Counted from the first letter of the stretch, positions 12,058 to 23,830 are shown. The stretch: DNA of 64,000 nucleotides from Hofstenia miamia (GCA_004352715.1 SCFE01000014.1:1506441-1570440), one strand, 5' to 3'. Notes: generated by a model not told the origin, from the sequence alone. A program made the numbers and translations.

Positions 12058-13458
12058 GTATATGTTATCTACCATTTTGTGTTAATTAGTATTTTCATAA
12101 CAATGTCGCCATTTATTGGAAATTACTAAATATATTTTATTTCGAAAATTTAGCGAGCAAACTAGAGGAAAAAGATCGCGAAAACCAATGTAACAGCGAA
12201 TTATGAAAGACCGGCAATAATTTTTCTCAAACATAATACAAAAATGTCAATTCCTAAAGAAAAAGTGGTAATTTATAATTAACTCTTACGTAAAGAAAAA
12301 TCTAGAAGAGTACTATTAAATTCCACAGGGATTACCACAAATCGTAAAAATATGCAACATTTTTAATTACACTTTTCAAATACGAAGAAATTGTAAAGGG
12401 GAAAATATGCTTCAAAAATCATCCTCTCAATTTTTCTATCTGTTACTAAGTGTGAAATCGTAGGGCATATAAAGAAATTCAACAACAGGTCCAACAACAT
12501 TGAATGACAGACATTGATCATTTCAACCTAAATGACTCGTCTTTACAATTATATATGTTGATAATCTCATTGAATTCTGTTTGAATAAATATTTTGAATT
12601 ATTTCGCATAAAATTTGAAATGAATTAACTTAATTCTAAGGAAGTAATAGTTATGATAGTGCTGAATTTCTGAATGTATTTCTTCTTCTTCTTCAATATC
12701 CAATTCAGAATAATTAGATGCATATGTGTGTCTATGATAAAGGCCGTATTCTCTTTGTGTGCGAGGTGTGCGCCGCACACCTTCTAACCAGCATTTTTAT
12801 GAGTTTACCTGCATTTTTTCCTATCGCTTATTTGGGAACAGAGTAAATTTAATACCGCATCAAACTGATTTTTACACTATTTTTATAAATAGTAATTTGT
12901 GATTAGATATAACGCATTGTTTTCAGTACTTTCTTATAAAACCTGCGTCTAAATTACAATTTTGGTAAAATTAAAGCATTTCGATTTTTTTGATCCATAA
13001 TCTATAAATTGGTTTAATTTGCTAGTTTACATGTATTATCTTGTTTAGCAATCATATCATTGATAAATTAAAATGTTCTAGTTACTTCAATCGTCAATGT
13101 CGCAAAAGGCTAGGAAATAGATGGAAATAGATCATTTCGAGGCGTGCGCTAATGATCACCGCACCTCGAGTGAGAAATTAAACGTCTCACTACTCTTAGT
13201 GACTTCCCGCCAAGCAAACATCAATAAAAATAGAGAAACTTTTTCAAATTCTACATGTACATACGTTGGCTGTGGTGTTAAGCTAAAACAAATGTTTGGA
13301 GTGGCCTTTATTTTAATTAATTTTATTAGTCTATTTTAGTGGCTGAAGCAGTTATTAGCCATGTGCACAACACACAGCCTTGGTTGAACGGTTTTATGAG
13401 CCTGCAAAGGGGGCTCATCAATGCTAGGCAAAAGCTGTGGAATATGAGCATTAGCTTA

Positions 13459-14017
13459 CTAATGTTTACGGACAACTAGAAACAGGTTTCTTAGTACGTC
13501 TAAATAATGACTGCATATGGTACGGTGAGGTGGGTCGCAGAAATGGAAACGGATACGGATCGGATCTTCATTTTGATAAACTTCGGATCCAAAAATTTTT
13601 AAAACTTTTGTATTTGTATATTTTATAAATTACGCAAATTTTTACATTTAATCCTAATTTAATAATCTCAATCTAAGTGAAATTTTGTAATTGAATTTTA
13701 TTGTTCATACACATAGGTTCCGTGTTATTCTTTCCAANCTAATGTTTACGGCCAACAAGAAACAGGTTTCTTAGTACGCCTTAATAATGACTGCATACGG
13801 TACGGTTAGGTGGGTCGCAGAAATGGAAACGGATACGGATCGGATCTTCATTTTGAGAAACTTCGGATCCAAAAATTTTTAAAACTTGTGTATTTGTATA
13901 TTTTATAAATTACGCAAATTTTTACATTTAATCCTAATTTAATAATCTCAATCTAAGTGAAATTTTGTAATTGAATTTTATTGTTCATACACATAGGTTC
14001 CGTGTTATTCTTTCCAA
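13459..14017 (+). repeat. 279-bp direct duplication across a single N
   Basis: 13459-13737 and 13739-14017 are almost identical and separated by one N at 13738. The copies differ by a few substitutions, as two haplotypes would. An unmerged contig overlap is the simplest explanation. Confidence 0.85.
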
Positions 14018-14660
14018 CAACTTATAAAATTGGTGACCAATACTTCAAATCTGAAAATGCGATTCATGTTAGCCATCACGTAATTTTAAAATAGTAAAGC
14101 AACCAAAAACACTTGTTTGTACAAACTTGCAAATGGAAGAGCAGAATTCTGAAAAGGATTCTCTCTAATATGTATGTCAAACTGCACAGAACACAGAGAA
14201 GCAAGTGGACGCATGCCTTAGCTTTTGCAAACCCTGCAAAATGTAAAAATACTAATATAATTTGGGATGCACTTCAATCAAAAAATCTCATTTAAATTTC
14301 CACTCTAAGCAACTTGCAATGCCAAGATCAACTTAGTACTCAGAAGGTTTGTCATTATTATAATCACTAATACAAAAATGTTTATGGAACCATATTGTCG
14401 GCATACTATTAATAGGATGTGTATTTAATGTTGCTGCTATATAATTCAAAATTTTTTATCGAATTTCAGTCAAATTTAAAATTAATATTGAAATCTCAAA
14501 TTTTGTTTGAAAAATTCATTTTTCTATCACGGATTTTAATACACTTTACAAAAATTTTTTTAATTTCTTGCAATATAAATTTATCTTGTTTGAAACAACT
14601 TCAATTCATAATGACATCGCAAAGTGGTTATTTTTGAATTTTGACATGAAACATTAATAC

Positions 14661-15171
14661 GGGAGGTAATACTATAAGAAACTCAACTATTTAAATCTAT
14701 AAATATAGTATGATTATAGTTGATGACAATCATTAGGAATTAGATTATTACAAAACTTACAAATAAGTTGATTTGCATATATTATTCCGTAAGTATATGT
14801 GTATTTTTTATCTCAAGATAGTGTTGAAGCACTTAATATTTTCTATTCGCATTAAAAAACATAAATATTTTTAAGTTTATGTTTGTTTATTGTTAGAATA
14901 CTTATTTAAATTCGGNGGGAGGTAATACTATAAGAAACTCAACTATTTAAATCTATAAATATAGTATGATTATAGTTGATGACAATCATTAGGAATTAGA
15001 TTATTACAAAGCTTACAAATAAGTTGATTTGCATATATTATTCCGTAAGTATATGTGTATTTTTTATCTCAAGATAGTGTTGAAGCACTTAATGTTTTCT
15101 ATTCGCATTAAAAAACATAAATATTTTTAAGTTTATGTTTGTTTATTGTTATAATACTTATTTAAATTCGG
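14661..15171 (+). repeat. 255-bp direct duplication across a single N
   Basis: 14661-14915 and 14917-15171 are near-identical around the N at 14916. This is the same pattern as the neighbouring duplication and is probably an assembly overlap. Confidence 0.85.
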
Positions 15172-15624
15172 ATCAATTTTTTTAAAAGTTCGGATCTGGA
15201 TCGGATCTTAAACAGTTGAATCCGATTCCATCTCTGGTGGGTCATCTATTTCTGCTTTCATTCCAAATATAGAAGTTCGAAAATAATAGCAAATGAGTAT
15301 TGGTCTTGNACAATCATTAGGAATTAGATTATTACAAAGCTTACAAATAAGTTGATTTGCATGTATTATTGTCTATTTTTTATCTCCAGATAGTGTTGAA
15401 GCACTTAATATTTTCTATTCGCATTAAAAAACATAAATATTTTTAAGTTTATGTTTGTTTATTGTTAGAATACTTATTTAAATTCGGATCCATTTTTTTA
15501 AAAGTTCGGATCCGGATCGGATCTTAAATTGTTGAATCCGATTCCATCTCTGGTGGGTCATCTATTTCTGCTTTCATTCCAAATATAGAAGTTCGAAAAT
15601 AATAGCAAATGAGTACTGGTCTTG
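14982..15624 (+). repeat. Direct duplication across a single N
   Basis: 14982-15308 recurs as 15310-15624 around the N at 15309, with a small deletion in the second copy. Probably an unmerged allelic overlap. Confidence 0.8.
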
Positions 15625-16183
15625 GTTGAAATTTAAAAATTGGTCTGATCACGCACTGGTCCTGTCTAATATTTCGTGATTTTATTAAATAAACTAGGGT
15701 ATCCATTTTAAGAAATATTCATTTGAATCATATTTTACGTTAATGTAGAGTATTTAAAAAATTATGCATTTAATCATGTAATGGATGGCTTCAAGTTTAA
15801 GCAATTACTGCACTGATCTCCATNGATCGGATCGGATCGGATCGGATCTTAAACTGTTGGATCCGATTCCATCTCTGGTAGGTAATCTATTTCTGCTTTC
15901 ATGCCAAATATAGAGGTTTGAAAATAATAGCAAATGAGTATTTGTCTTGGTTGAAATTTAAAAGTTGGTCTGATCACGCACTGGTCCTGTCTGATTTTTT
16001 AATATTTCGTGATCTTATTAAATAAACTAAGGTATCCATTTCAAATATTTTACTTGATATCTGATTTTAAGAAATATTCATTTGAATCATATTTTACGTT
16101 AATGTAGAGTATTTAAAAAATTATGCATTTAATCATGTAATGGATGACTTCAAGTTTAAGCAATTACTGCACTGATCTCCATT
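15515..16183 (+). repeat. Direct duplication across a single N
   Basis: About 15515-15823 recurs as 15825-16183 around the N at 15824. The second copy begins with four tandem GATCG units and carries an extra TTTTTA and an extra 27-base piece, so the two copies look like divergent alleles. Confidence 0.75.
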
Positions 16184-16922
16184 GTAAATTTTGAAACTTT
16201 CAGTTCGGTATTGACGTATTTTTATTTAATACAATTATGAAACCAAACCGAACCACTAGCAACTCTGCACCGCACACTAGGCAAAGTGGCCCACGCTCCG
16301 CCACTGGATAAAGCTAGGCTTCAATTTTTTTTAGAAACGACATCTGCTTTCAGCAATAAATGTCAGAAGATTGACTATAAAGGTATATATCCGAACTAAG
16401 TGAACGTATAAAAAATATAATAAATTCACCATTCGATTAGACAAGTGGGAATCTGCTAAGAAACGTCTGCTCAAATTCTTATGTTCAAGGTAAATATCAG
16501 TACAATTTTTTTGAGGTGTTATTTTCTGTAACCGTCATATTTGCGCAGTATTTTTCATTTCAATTCTCGAAGAAAGTTGTACATTTTTTGCACAATATTT
16601 GCTTCACTAAGACTAAGAATGAACCCAACTAAAACTCAATTTTGTGTAATTAGACTTAAATATAACAATAATTCTACAAATGTTTTGAATTTAAATTGAA
16701 ATTTAATAACACATACATAAAGCACTATTAAAAAATCACTAAAGCCTATTGCAAAAAACTTTATTGAAGAAACAGATAGTATTCTAAAAACAAGATGTTT
16801 GATATAACAAAAATTCAAAGGAAATGATGTTTAAGTAGCTTAAAGACACAGAACTTCTACATTAATTTTGTGAAGCCTATCTCTAAAAATGTGGCAATTC
16901 TCTCTAGCAAGAGAGTTCTAGG

Positions 16923-17054
16923 GTTAAATATTTAGGTATAATTATTTACTCTCAACTTAATTTTACAAATCAAACAACAAAAGTTATTAAAAATATGGCT
17001 ATTTCAATTAAGGCCCTTAGCAATATATCGCAACAGCAATTCTCAAACATTTAA
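16923..17054 (+). pseudogene. LINE reverse-transcriptase relic
   Basis: A 44-codon stretch reading VKYLGIIIYSQLNFTNQ followed by KVIKNMAISIKALSNI. It matches the conserved LINE segment just after the catalytic core (V K Y L G V x I D x x L x F), with the Asp replaced by Tyr. Only this fragment survives and it ends in a stop. Confidence 0.6.
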
Positions 17055-17291
17055 AATTGTTTGGGTGTCATGAAATTCTTACATACTTCAAAAAGAATTT
17101 TTGAATTAGTTTTGGTTTCCGTAATATAAATTTGACTTTCTTAGGATTAACAGGCAAAGGTAATAAAGTTGTTCATTGTAGAACTTCCGTTTTAAATTTC
17201 AACCCAATTTGAAAAGCTTAACAGTTTATTTTCCATACCTAAATATATTGATAAAATAACATACTATACTTTGAGCAGAAAAATGTCATTA

Positions 17292-18293
17292 CTGGGGCAA
17301 CCGAATGCCATAAATGCCATCGTTAGTGTCATAAATACCATTTTGTGTGTTTTAGGTTACAAAGTGCAATTTTCAATTTAATGTATTCAGAAATGTTAAA
17401 TGTACTCATTTTTGAGAACATTTTTATAGGTTTTATGGTTTTCACTTTCCAGCCATGTTTTATAACAATCAATGGAGCAATGGATGACATTGCAATTTCT
17501 TGTGTCAATTCTTACATTCAGATAAAATGCATATTAGGATTTTTTCTAGCCTTGCATCTCACGATAACTTTTACCGCACATGAGGTTATTTTTTGTTCAT
17601 TTCCCTATTAATCAAGAAAGGGAATTAGTAGTAATTCAACACAGATTTCCTCATCACAGGATCGCATTTGATGAATGAAAATACTGGATTGACTTAAGCA
17701 CCGTATCCAATTGTTCTTTATTGGGACAGCTGGTTAAATTCTGCATTATACTAAACCAATTCCAAGCAATTCTAAATAACTTTCTGAAATTAGAAGCTTA
17801 ATCACCAAAGCAAATATAAGTAAAGTAACAATGACATATTAGGTAAATTGGTTGAATTTAATTACAATATGCAAAATTTATAGACATTTTAAAAAATATC
17901 AAGAAACACTACACTATTAAAGAGGTTAATGTATTTATTTATAAATTAATTTTGATCTAGCTGGAATTCAGATTTATTTTCAAAATAGAATCAAAAAAAT
18001 TATATCCAAAATATTTGGAATTGTACAATTTCCAGTAGGAGTACTATTGAAACCTGCTCAAGCTGCATATCGCTTTAAGTAAATTTTTTACATTTAAAAA
18101 CTTTTTGCAGAGAAACAAACACCTTTCAGAAAATAACGTTAAAATTTAACAAGAATTAATCAACTGTGTATTTATAATTTTCATTTATACGTGCGATCGT
18201 TATTGCAATTTATAAGAGCCATTTTTTCTAATTATAATTGTTATTTTTGGCACCATCTTTGCAATTTTAACTGGCATTTTCGGGTTACCCTAG
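17292..18293. mobile_element. 1.0-kb Tc1/mariner-type MITE
   Basis: The left end CTGGGGCAACCGAATGCCA and the inward-read right end CTAGGGTAACCCGAAAATGCC form terminal inverted repeats. Each is flanked by TA (17290-17291 and 18294-18295), the target duplication of the Tc1/mariner superfamily. Subterminal ATGCCA/TGGCA motifs repeat at both ends. There is no transposase, and an 88-codon frame at 17345-17611 has no known motif. Confidence 0.6.
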
Positions 18294-18452
18294 TAATTAC
18301 TTAAGCTTTGTAAGGAGGAAATTGCTAGTTTTTTATTGTTAATGCTTCTCCATTTTTGCAGTGACAAAATATATCATCATTATTTGATAAACTTTGCAAA
18401 AAAAAATTAATACAAGATAATGCTTATACAATTGCCCATGAATTTGATTGAC

Positions 18453-20135
18453 TAAGTAAGTAAGTAAGTAAATATATTTATTAACAGCCTGTGACCACAA
18501 GGTTAAAATGGCTTTGCCCAACAAAATTAATATAAAATTAAAAACAATAATTAATAATACTAACGTAGTAAAGGTAAAAACTGAGGAGGTAAAAAGGCCT
18601 TCACCAAACATATGAAAATTATTGGCTATAAAGCACCATTGATCACTGTAGAAAATATCAAAGGATTTCATTGTTTGTGCAAAAACAAAAAATTCAGCTA
18701 GACAATCACTTTGTAGATATAAATCTACAGGTCTTTGATACCGAAGATTGTACGTGGCTTCTCTATTACCGTGTAATAGGTGATGTTAAGCATGGGAAGG
18801 TGACTGCATGGTCTTCCAAAGATTGTCACATAACAATTGGCGACGAGTTTCAAGCCTACTAGCATTAAGATGTGAAAATGCTTCTTCATAGCATTGAGTT
18901 GGGATTGGAAGTAAAATTCTAAAGGTTCTGTTCTGTACTCTCTCAATCGTGGACCGCTGTTTATCAGTCAATTAATCGTGCCATACTGGAGCACCATACT
19001 CTATTACTGACATTATCATAGACTGATATACTTTATAACATACGTGCAGTGAAATGTCAGACATTTTTAATCTAACAAGAAAAATTAACTTTTTGGAAGG
19101 TTTCATAACGGGGTATTTTAGATCATCTTGAATAACAACGCCTAGAATTTTATCTGAACTTATTCAGTTAATATGATAATAATCAAAAGAGATTCCGTCT
19201 GGTGTTTTGAAATCACGTAAGAATGATATCGTTATTTCCTTACATTTCCTTGGATGAAGTACCATGCCGTTATTATTATACCATTTAATTACTTCTTTCA
19301 AAGTGTCTTCTGCACGACTGTTGACTTTTTGTATGAGCCCCCTTCTAAAAAGTTGTGTCATCAACATACTTCATTGTTTTCAAAATTAATCAAAAAGTCA
19401 TTTATAAATAAAACAAACAACCACAGCCCTAGTTTGGTGCCTTGAGGAATGCCAGTGTTAGAGATTTCCCAGACAGATAAATTTCAATCGGAAAGTTTGA
19501 CTCTATGTATTCTGTGTGACAGAAAGGAAATCACCAATTTAGCTTGTAAGCACTAATGCCTATACGTAAGAGCTTGTCTTTCAAAGACGGATGAGAAACC
19601 AAGTCAAAAGATTGCGTAAAATCCAGCAAAAAAATTCTCATATAAACTCCAGGATTCTCTAAAGATAAAAGCCTTTGGTGGATGACTTCAATCTAGGTAA
19701 GCGTGATGGATTTGTTGCATATGACTCGAAATTTTTCAGGATCAAGTGGTCGTATGATTTTGCGCTTTAATTCATAATCTAGGATGACATCCTCAAATTA
19801 ATTTAAAAATTTGTGAAGATATGGCTCCCCNNNNNNNNNTAAGCACTAATGCCTATACGTAAGAGCTTGTCTTTCAAAGACGGATGAGAAACCAAGTCAA
19901 AAGATTGCGTAAAATCCAGCAAAAAAATTCTCATATAAACTCCAGGATTCTCTAAAGATAAAAGCCTTTGGTGGATGACTTCAATCTAGGTAAGCGTGAT
20001 GGATTTGTTGCATATGACTCGAAATTTTTCAGGATCAAGTGGTCGTATGATTTTGCGCTTTAATTCATAATCTAGGATGACATCCTCAAATTAATTTAAA
20101 AATTTGTGAAGATATGGCTCGAATATCACTTTCAA
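18453..20135 (-). mobile_element. Old LINE, 3' portion
   Basis: Minus-strand remains of a CR1/Jockey-like reverse transcriptase. From about 20135 downward the frames give a decayed LDPEKFRVIC region, then LENPGVYMRIFLLDF and FDLVSHPSLKDKLLRIGISA, then the C-terminal half (ERVQNRTFRILLPIPTQCYEEAFSHLNASRLETRRQLLCD split by frameshifts). It ends in (TTAC)n at 18453-18475, preceded by an AATAAA-like 3' UTR. Its upstream part lies beyond the inserted young LINE at 22500-23830. Contains a 281-bp duplication across nine Ns. Confidence 0.75.
19547..20120 (+). repeat. 281-bp duplication around nine Ns
   Basis: 19547-19827 and 19840-20120 are near-identical and separated by N 19831-19839. It is most simply an assembly overlap inside the old LINE. 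Confidence 0.85.
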
Positions 20136-20142
20136 CATTTGT

Positions 20143-22500
20143 AATAAGTAAGTAAGTAAGTAAGTAAGTAAACTTTTATTATTATGATAATCATCATAAC
20201 ATTAAGATTATGAATAAAGGAGAGTTCACGATTTCAGGAATCGGCTGGGGAAGAGGGAGAGTTCTTTAGAGCTGGTCGTTTTCCTTACTGACGGCATTCT
20301 GTGTCGTAGCTTTGTCATTGCATACTCTGTTCGCTGCGGAACGTATTTATGCAGCGGATGTTTTACGCCCATGCGTTGGATTTGCCTGTATAGCCTTCGG
20401 TCTGATATGCGAATATGTTCTCTTATTGGAATGTAGTTTGATATGATTCCCAAGCGCATGGCTTTCTTCTGTACTCCATCAATCTTTTCAAGAATAGTCT
20501 TAGCCGCCCCTCCCCACACGCTGCATCCGTAAGTGATAATACTGACCACAATAGACTTATAGATCAATTGTAACTCATCTGAGGTATAACCCAGCTTCTT
20601 CAGCTTCAACAGCAAGAACACTGTAGAGTTTGCTCGCGCAACTACGGCCTCAATATGTTGTCTGAAGCTAAGTTTCTCATCAATAATAACTCCAAGAACT
20701 TTCACAGCTGCGACTTTGTCAAAAATAGCTTCAGGGGTATAGGAACTAAAGGTGAAGACTAATTCGTGCGTCTTATTATTGTTGAAGGACAAGTTTTTCG
20801 AAGCATATTGGCGCTGTAAAGAGTCAAGAATTTGATCAGCTCTATCTCCTGAATCTGCTGAACCCGGAATTACTGGGTTATTATCGTCGGCAAAGGTCGT
20901 CAAAGAATAATTCATTACTACTGGTGAGTCCCTCACTATGTCATCTGTTGCTGCGTTGAAGAGAACCGGGCCACTGACGGTTCCCTGCGATACTCCGAGA
21001 TTTGTTGTGCGTAGCTCCGAGTCCACACCATTGAGAGTTGTGTACTGTGATCGCCCGGTCAAGAAACTGCTATATAGCCGTATTACATTGGCGTCGATTG
21101 TTGGTACAATGCTCTTGAGCCCCGTGATTATTGCTGACTGGCGGACTGTATCGAAGGCTTTACTCATATCAAGGGTAATTAACCGAGCGTAGTCATATGT
21201 CCGCCTATAGTCATAGATTTGGTTGAGCATCACCAGGAGTGCACAAGAAGTTGACATATGCTTTCGGAATCCAAATTGATTTATAGATGCGTATTCATTA
21301 TATGATCTTGAAACAAACCTGTCCATTACTATTCGCTCAAAAACTCGCGACAAAATTGGAGTTACTGATACGGGTCGCATATGTTTATACTCCTTTGGGC
21401 ATTGACACTTTGGTATAGGTCGGATGTTGCTAATTTTCCACTTATCAGGATATGTGCTGCTAGACAGGGCCAAGTTGAATATATGCGTGACAGGTTCAGC
21501 CAGCCAATGAGCATTTTCACACAGGATCCAATACGGGACACCATCAGGGCCAGTGGCTGTACGTTTCACTTTGCGTAAGTAATTATATACTGAAAGCACC
21601 AGGAGGCTGGGCGGATGGGGTGGTGTATCTAATGACATGGTGTTATCCAATACCGATGGGTTGTCCGTTGTACTTATAGCTTGATAGTGATCATTTAGGC
21701 CGTTTACATCAAACTGAGCTTGACCCATCATGGGAGATCGTTTTCCGGATATATTGTTTACTTTGGACCACCACAGTTTTGTTCCCATTTTTCCTCGCCT
21801 GTTACTGTTCAGCCACACATGTCGCCTAATTTCGTTAGCTATTTCTTCAGCTTCTTTATACCGTCTCTTTCGGTTGAGGCTGTTCTTCTTCCTCAAAAGC
21901 AACTTCACGACTGGCGTGATCCAAAACGGGTCCTTCTCTCTCAGAGTAACCTGCCTTAGAGGACAGCATGTTTCAAAAATATTCTGCAAGAAGTTGGTCA
22001 TTTGTGTAACCGCTGTATTCACATTCTCGATGTGCATTAACTCCTGAAAATTTGTTTTTGCAAGTTCTTCTGAGACTCTTCTTTTGAATTTTTCTCTTTG
22101 ATCCCGAAACATCACTCGCCGTTTCATGCTTGGGGATGTCCTTGTCGCAACTATCGCTAGATGATCAGTATCAACAGTGGCTGTTACATTCCTCGTTTCC
22201 ACAAAGAAAGATGGGTTTGTGGCAAGGATGTAGTCCAGGGTTCTATTTTTCCTTGTGGCTTCACTGTTTAGAACAAACAGACCATTCTCTTGTATTATCA
22301 GGGACAGGTTGAAATGGTTGAAATCGCCGCATAGGACAATAGCTTCCACACACTCGCGTTCATTCAGGTTCTCGATTGTGTCGTTGATATGTTCAGTGAG
22401 CTGAACTTCATTCGTAGCATCCGGTGGATAATAAATCACGCAAATTAATTTTTTCAAATGCCTACTCTTTAAGAAACCAACTATGAATAAACGACCCATC
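20143..22500 (-). mobile_element. Young 5'-truncated LINE with (TTAC)n tail
   Basis: A minus-strand non-LTR retrotransposon inserted into an older LINE. It ends in at least six tandem TTAC units (plus-strand TAAGTAAG at about 20150-20170). Its 5' end is near 22500, inside the endonuclease domain, which is typical of incomplete target-primed reverse transcription. The single long open frame shows it is recent. Target duplication not resolved. Confidence 0.85.
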
Positions 22501-22514
22501 CTTATCCGGTCCAA
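20226..22514 (-). CDS. LINE endonuclease (partial) and reverse transcriptase
   Basis: A 762-codon open frame. The first ATG is inside or just upstream of the truncation, so the natural N-terminus is lost. Residues 23-125 are the C-terminal half of an AP-type endonuclease: LICVIYYPP, the catalytic CGDFNHFN (62-69), RTLDYILAT and the TDHLAI block. Residues 320-700 are the reverse transcriptase: TGPDGVPYW, IRPIPK, FGFRKHMST, LITLDMSKAFDTV (445-457), GVSQGTVSGPVLFN and the catalytic FADDNNP (541-547), then the thumb with LKVLGVIID and YGCSVWGGAA. The arrangement fits CR1/Jockey-group LINEs; the clade is inference. It could still supply reverse transcriptase, but not the complete endonuclease. Confidence 0.9.
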   Translation of the reverse strand: MDRIRMGRLFIVGFLKSRHLKKLICVIYYPPDATNEVQLTEHINDTIENLNERECVEAIVLCGDFNHFNLSLIIQENGLFVLNSEATRKNRTLDYILATNPSFFVETRNVTATVDTDHLAIVATRTSPSMKRRVMFRDQREKFKRRVSEELAKTNFQELMHIENVNTAVTQMTNFLQNIFETCCPLRQVTLREKDPFWITPVVKLLLRKKNSLNRKRRYKEAEEIANEIRRHVWLNSNRRGKMGTKLWWSKVNNISGKRSPMMGQAQFDVNGLNDHYQAISTTDNPSVLDNTMSLDTPPHPPSLLVLSVYNYLRKVKRTATGPDGVPYWILCENAHWLAEPVTHIFNLALSSSTYPDKWKISNIRPIPKCQCPKEYKHMRPVSVTPILSRVFERIVMDRFVSRSYNEYASINQFGFRKHMSTSCALLVMLNQIYDYRRTYDYARLITLDMSKAFDTVRQSAIITGLKSIVPTIDANVIRLYSSFLTGRSQYTTLNGVDSELRTTNLGVSQGTVSGPVLFNAATDDIVRDSPVVMNYSLTTFADDNNPVIPGSADSGDRADQILDSLQRQYASKNLSFNNNKTHELVFTFSSYTPEAIFDKVAAVKVLGVIIDEKLSFRQHIEAVVARANSTVFLLLKLKKLGYTSDELQLIYKSIVVSIITYGCSVWGGAAKTILEKIDGVQKKAMRLGIISNYIPIREHIRISDRRLYRQIQRMGVKHPLHKYVPQRTEYAMTKLRHRMPSVRKTTSSKELSLFPSRFLKS

Positions 22515-23830
22515 CTGCTTTTTTTGTTAAGTAATTATGCACCGAAAATTCATCAACCACCTTTGGCAAGTCGAAGTGGGCTATCGGGACTTTGTGGTGG
22601 TCCCCAAACCGTACATAGTCCTTAGCTATACTAACTAGCTTACTGTTTACATGATTGGCCAACTCCATTGGTGAGAGATTGCTTAAATTATAAGATAGAT
22701 TGAGCACTCTATAAGATTGCTTTCTGCAACCAGAAAACACTTTACCTTCTCTCCACCATTTTCTAGGATTTGATGTCATAAGCCTTGCAATTTTTCTATC
22801 ATAAAAGGTTTTCTTTTATCGTAAGACTTCTCGATGCTAAATTTCTTAACTTTTTGAATTCAATTATATCATTGTTGTGAAGGGCTTTTTTCATTTTGAT
22901 GTAAGTTTTCTCAGACTATTAGTAAAACATGGATGATTATTTTCATGCTTTTTAACTGAAAACAGTTCGAAGCAATAATTTCTAATGTGGATCACATAAG
23001 CAGTAAACTTTCTCCAAGATTCAACTAATTTCAAATTTCCGAAAAGGTAATTCCAATTTGCTTCAACTAGAATTTTCCCACATCTTGTTTAGTTGGCTTC
23101 CGAAAAATTTCTCATCCAAATTATTGTTGTATTGGATATAGTCATTGCTTTAGTATTGCTAAAGTAACCGACAGAAACATGCCTGCATCCGTCAATGTTT
23201 GGTAGAGGAAAAGCATCTGAGAACAAATCAATGCGATTTTGTAAAAATCTTATCTAAGGTTTTCTTACCATGTGTTGGGAAATTAACAATCTGCTTTAAC
23301 TGAAAATCATTTGACAGAAAGCATGTATTGAACTCATTAAAATCTCCAGGTAACATATAAACGTCATTCGGGTATTTAAATTTAAAGAAATCAAGAGATT
23401 TACGAAGGTAATTTTAAAGACCAGTTTCGTGGGCCTTATCCCAAAAAGCATGATACAACGTACCTACGATATAGTCACTAACTCTTCTGTCCGAGGCGTG
23501 TGGCAACAAACGAAACCATAAATATTCCACCGAGGTAGAATCAACATCATCCTGGATAGTGAATTCAAGAAGGCTGCGGAGTGTCTTCTTTGATATAACA
23601 TTACCCCACCTCCTAATTTATCTTCCGAATTATTTGTTCGATCACTATGTAATAGGCGATAGTTCGGTAGATCCATAACACTGTCAGGTATTTTAAAATT
23701 TAGATGTGTTTCCGTAAGAAGGATAAAATTTGGACAGCCTTGTTGTTCTATTAATTCTCGATCCATTTTATTCCTTGTTGATTGTACGTTACTTAAGATT
23801 AGATTTGGCACGAAATTGGTGGATTTATTA
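22500..23830 (-). mobile_element. Old LINE, 5' portion
   Basis: Minus-strand continuation of the older LINE interrupted by the young one. 23811-23464 gives the start of an AP endonuclease: LILSNVQSTRNKMDREL, then FILLTETHLNFKIPDS and a decayed GGVMLYQRR. 22779 to about 22500 gives the linker and the reverse-transcriptase start, ending at NYLTKKAVGPD where the young LINE begins. Between these the frame is broken by many indels. The family resembles the copy at 7.7-9.1 kb. Confidence 0.7.

Larger units (their letters stand above)
13538..15877. mobile_element. Inner hAT-like element with GGATC-rich ends
   Basis: The left end is CAGAAATGGAAACGGATACGG at 13538 (again at 13818). The right end, read inward, is CAGAGATGGAATCGGATTCA, ending at 15236 (again at 15552 and 15877). 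The 8 bases before the left end are GTGGGTCG and those after the right end are GTGGGTCA, so a target duplication with one mismatch is present. Subterminal CGGATC/GATCGG repeats occur at both ends. No transposase frame is seen. The repetition of ends is explained by unmerged assembly overlaps at 13738, 14916, 15309 and 15824; collapsed, the element is about 1.2 kb. Confidence 0.65.
12744..16306. mobile_element. Outer hAT-like element (non-autonomous or degraded)
   Basis: The right terminus, read inward, is CAGTGGCGGAGCGTGGGCCA, a typical hAT end. It is flanked by GATAAAGC at 16307-16314. The left boundary has GATAAAGG at 12736-12743, a 7/8 match and so a plausible 8-bp target duplication. Both termini share a CTTTG...GTGTGCG block about 15-30 bases in, and the left one also forms the hairpin AGGTGTGC-GCC-GCACACCT. 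The extreme left bases do not match the right terminus well. No transposase is encoded. It contains a second hAT-like element and assembly duplications, so its true length is shorter than shown. Confidence 0.5.

Noticed and set aside
15826-15848. GATCG tandem repeat as a satellite or methylation-related array
   Set aside because: Only four units next to an assembly join, explained by the GGATC-rich end of the hAT-like element.
17345-17611. 88-codon frame as a small membrane protein gene
   Set aside because: Hydrophobic only because the DNA is T-rich; it lies within a TA-flanked MITE and has no homologous motif.
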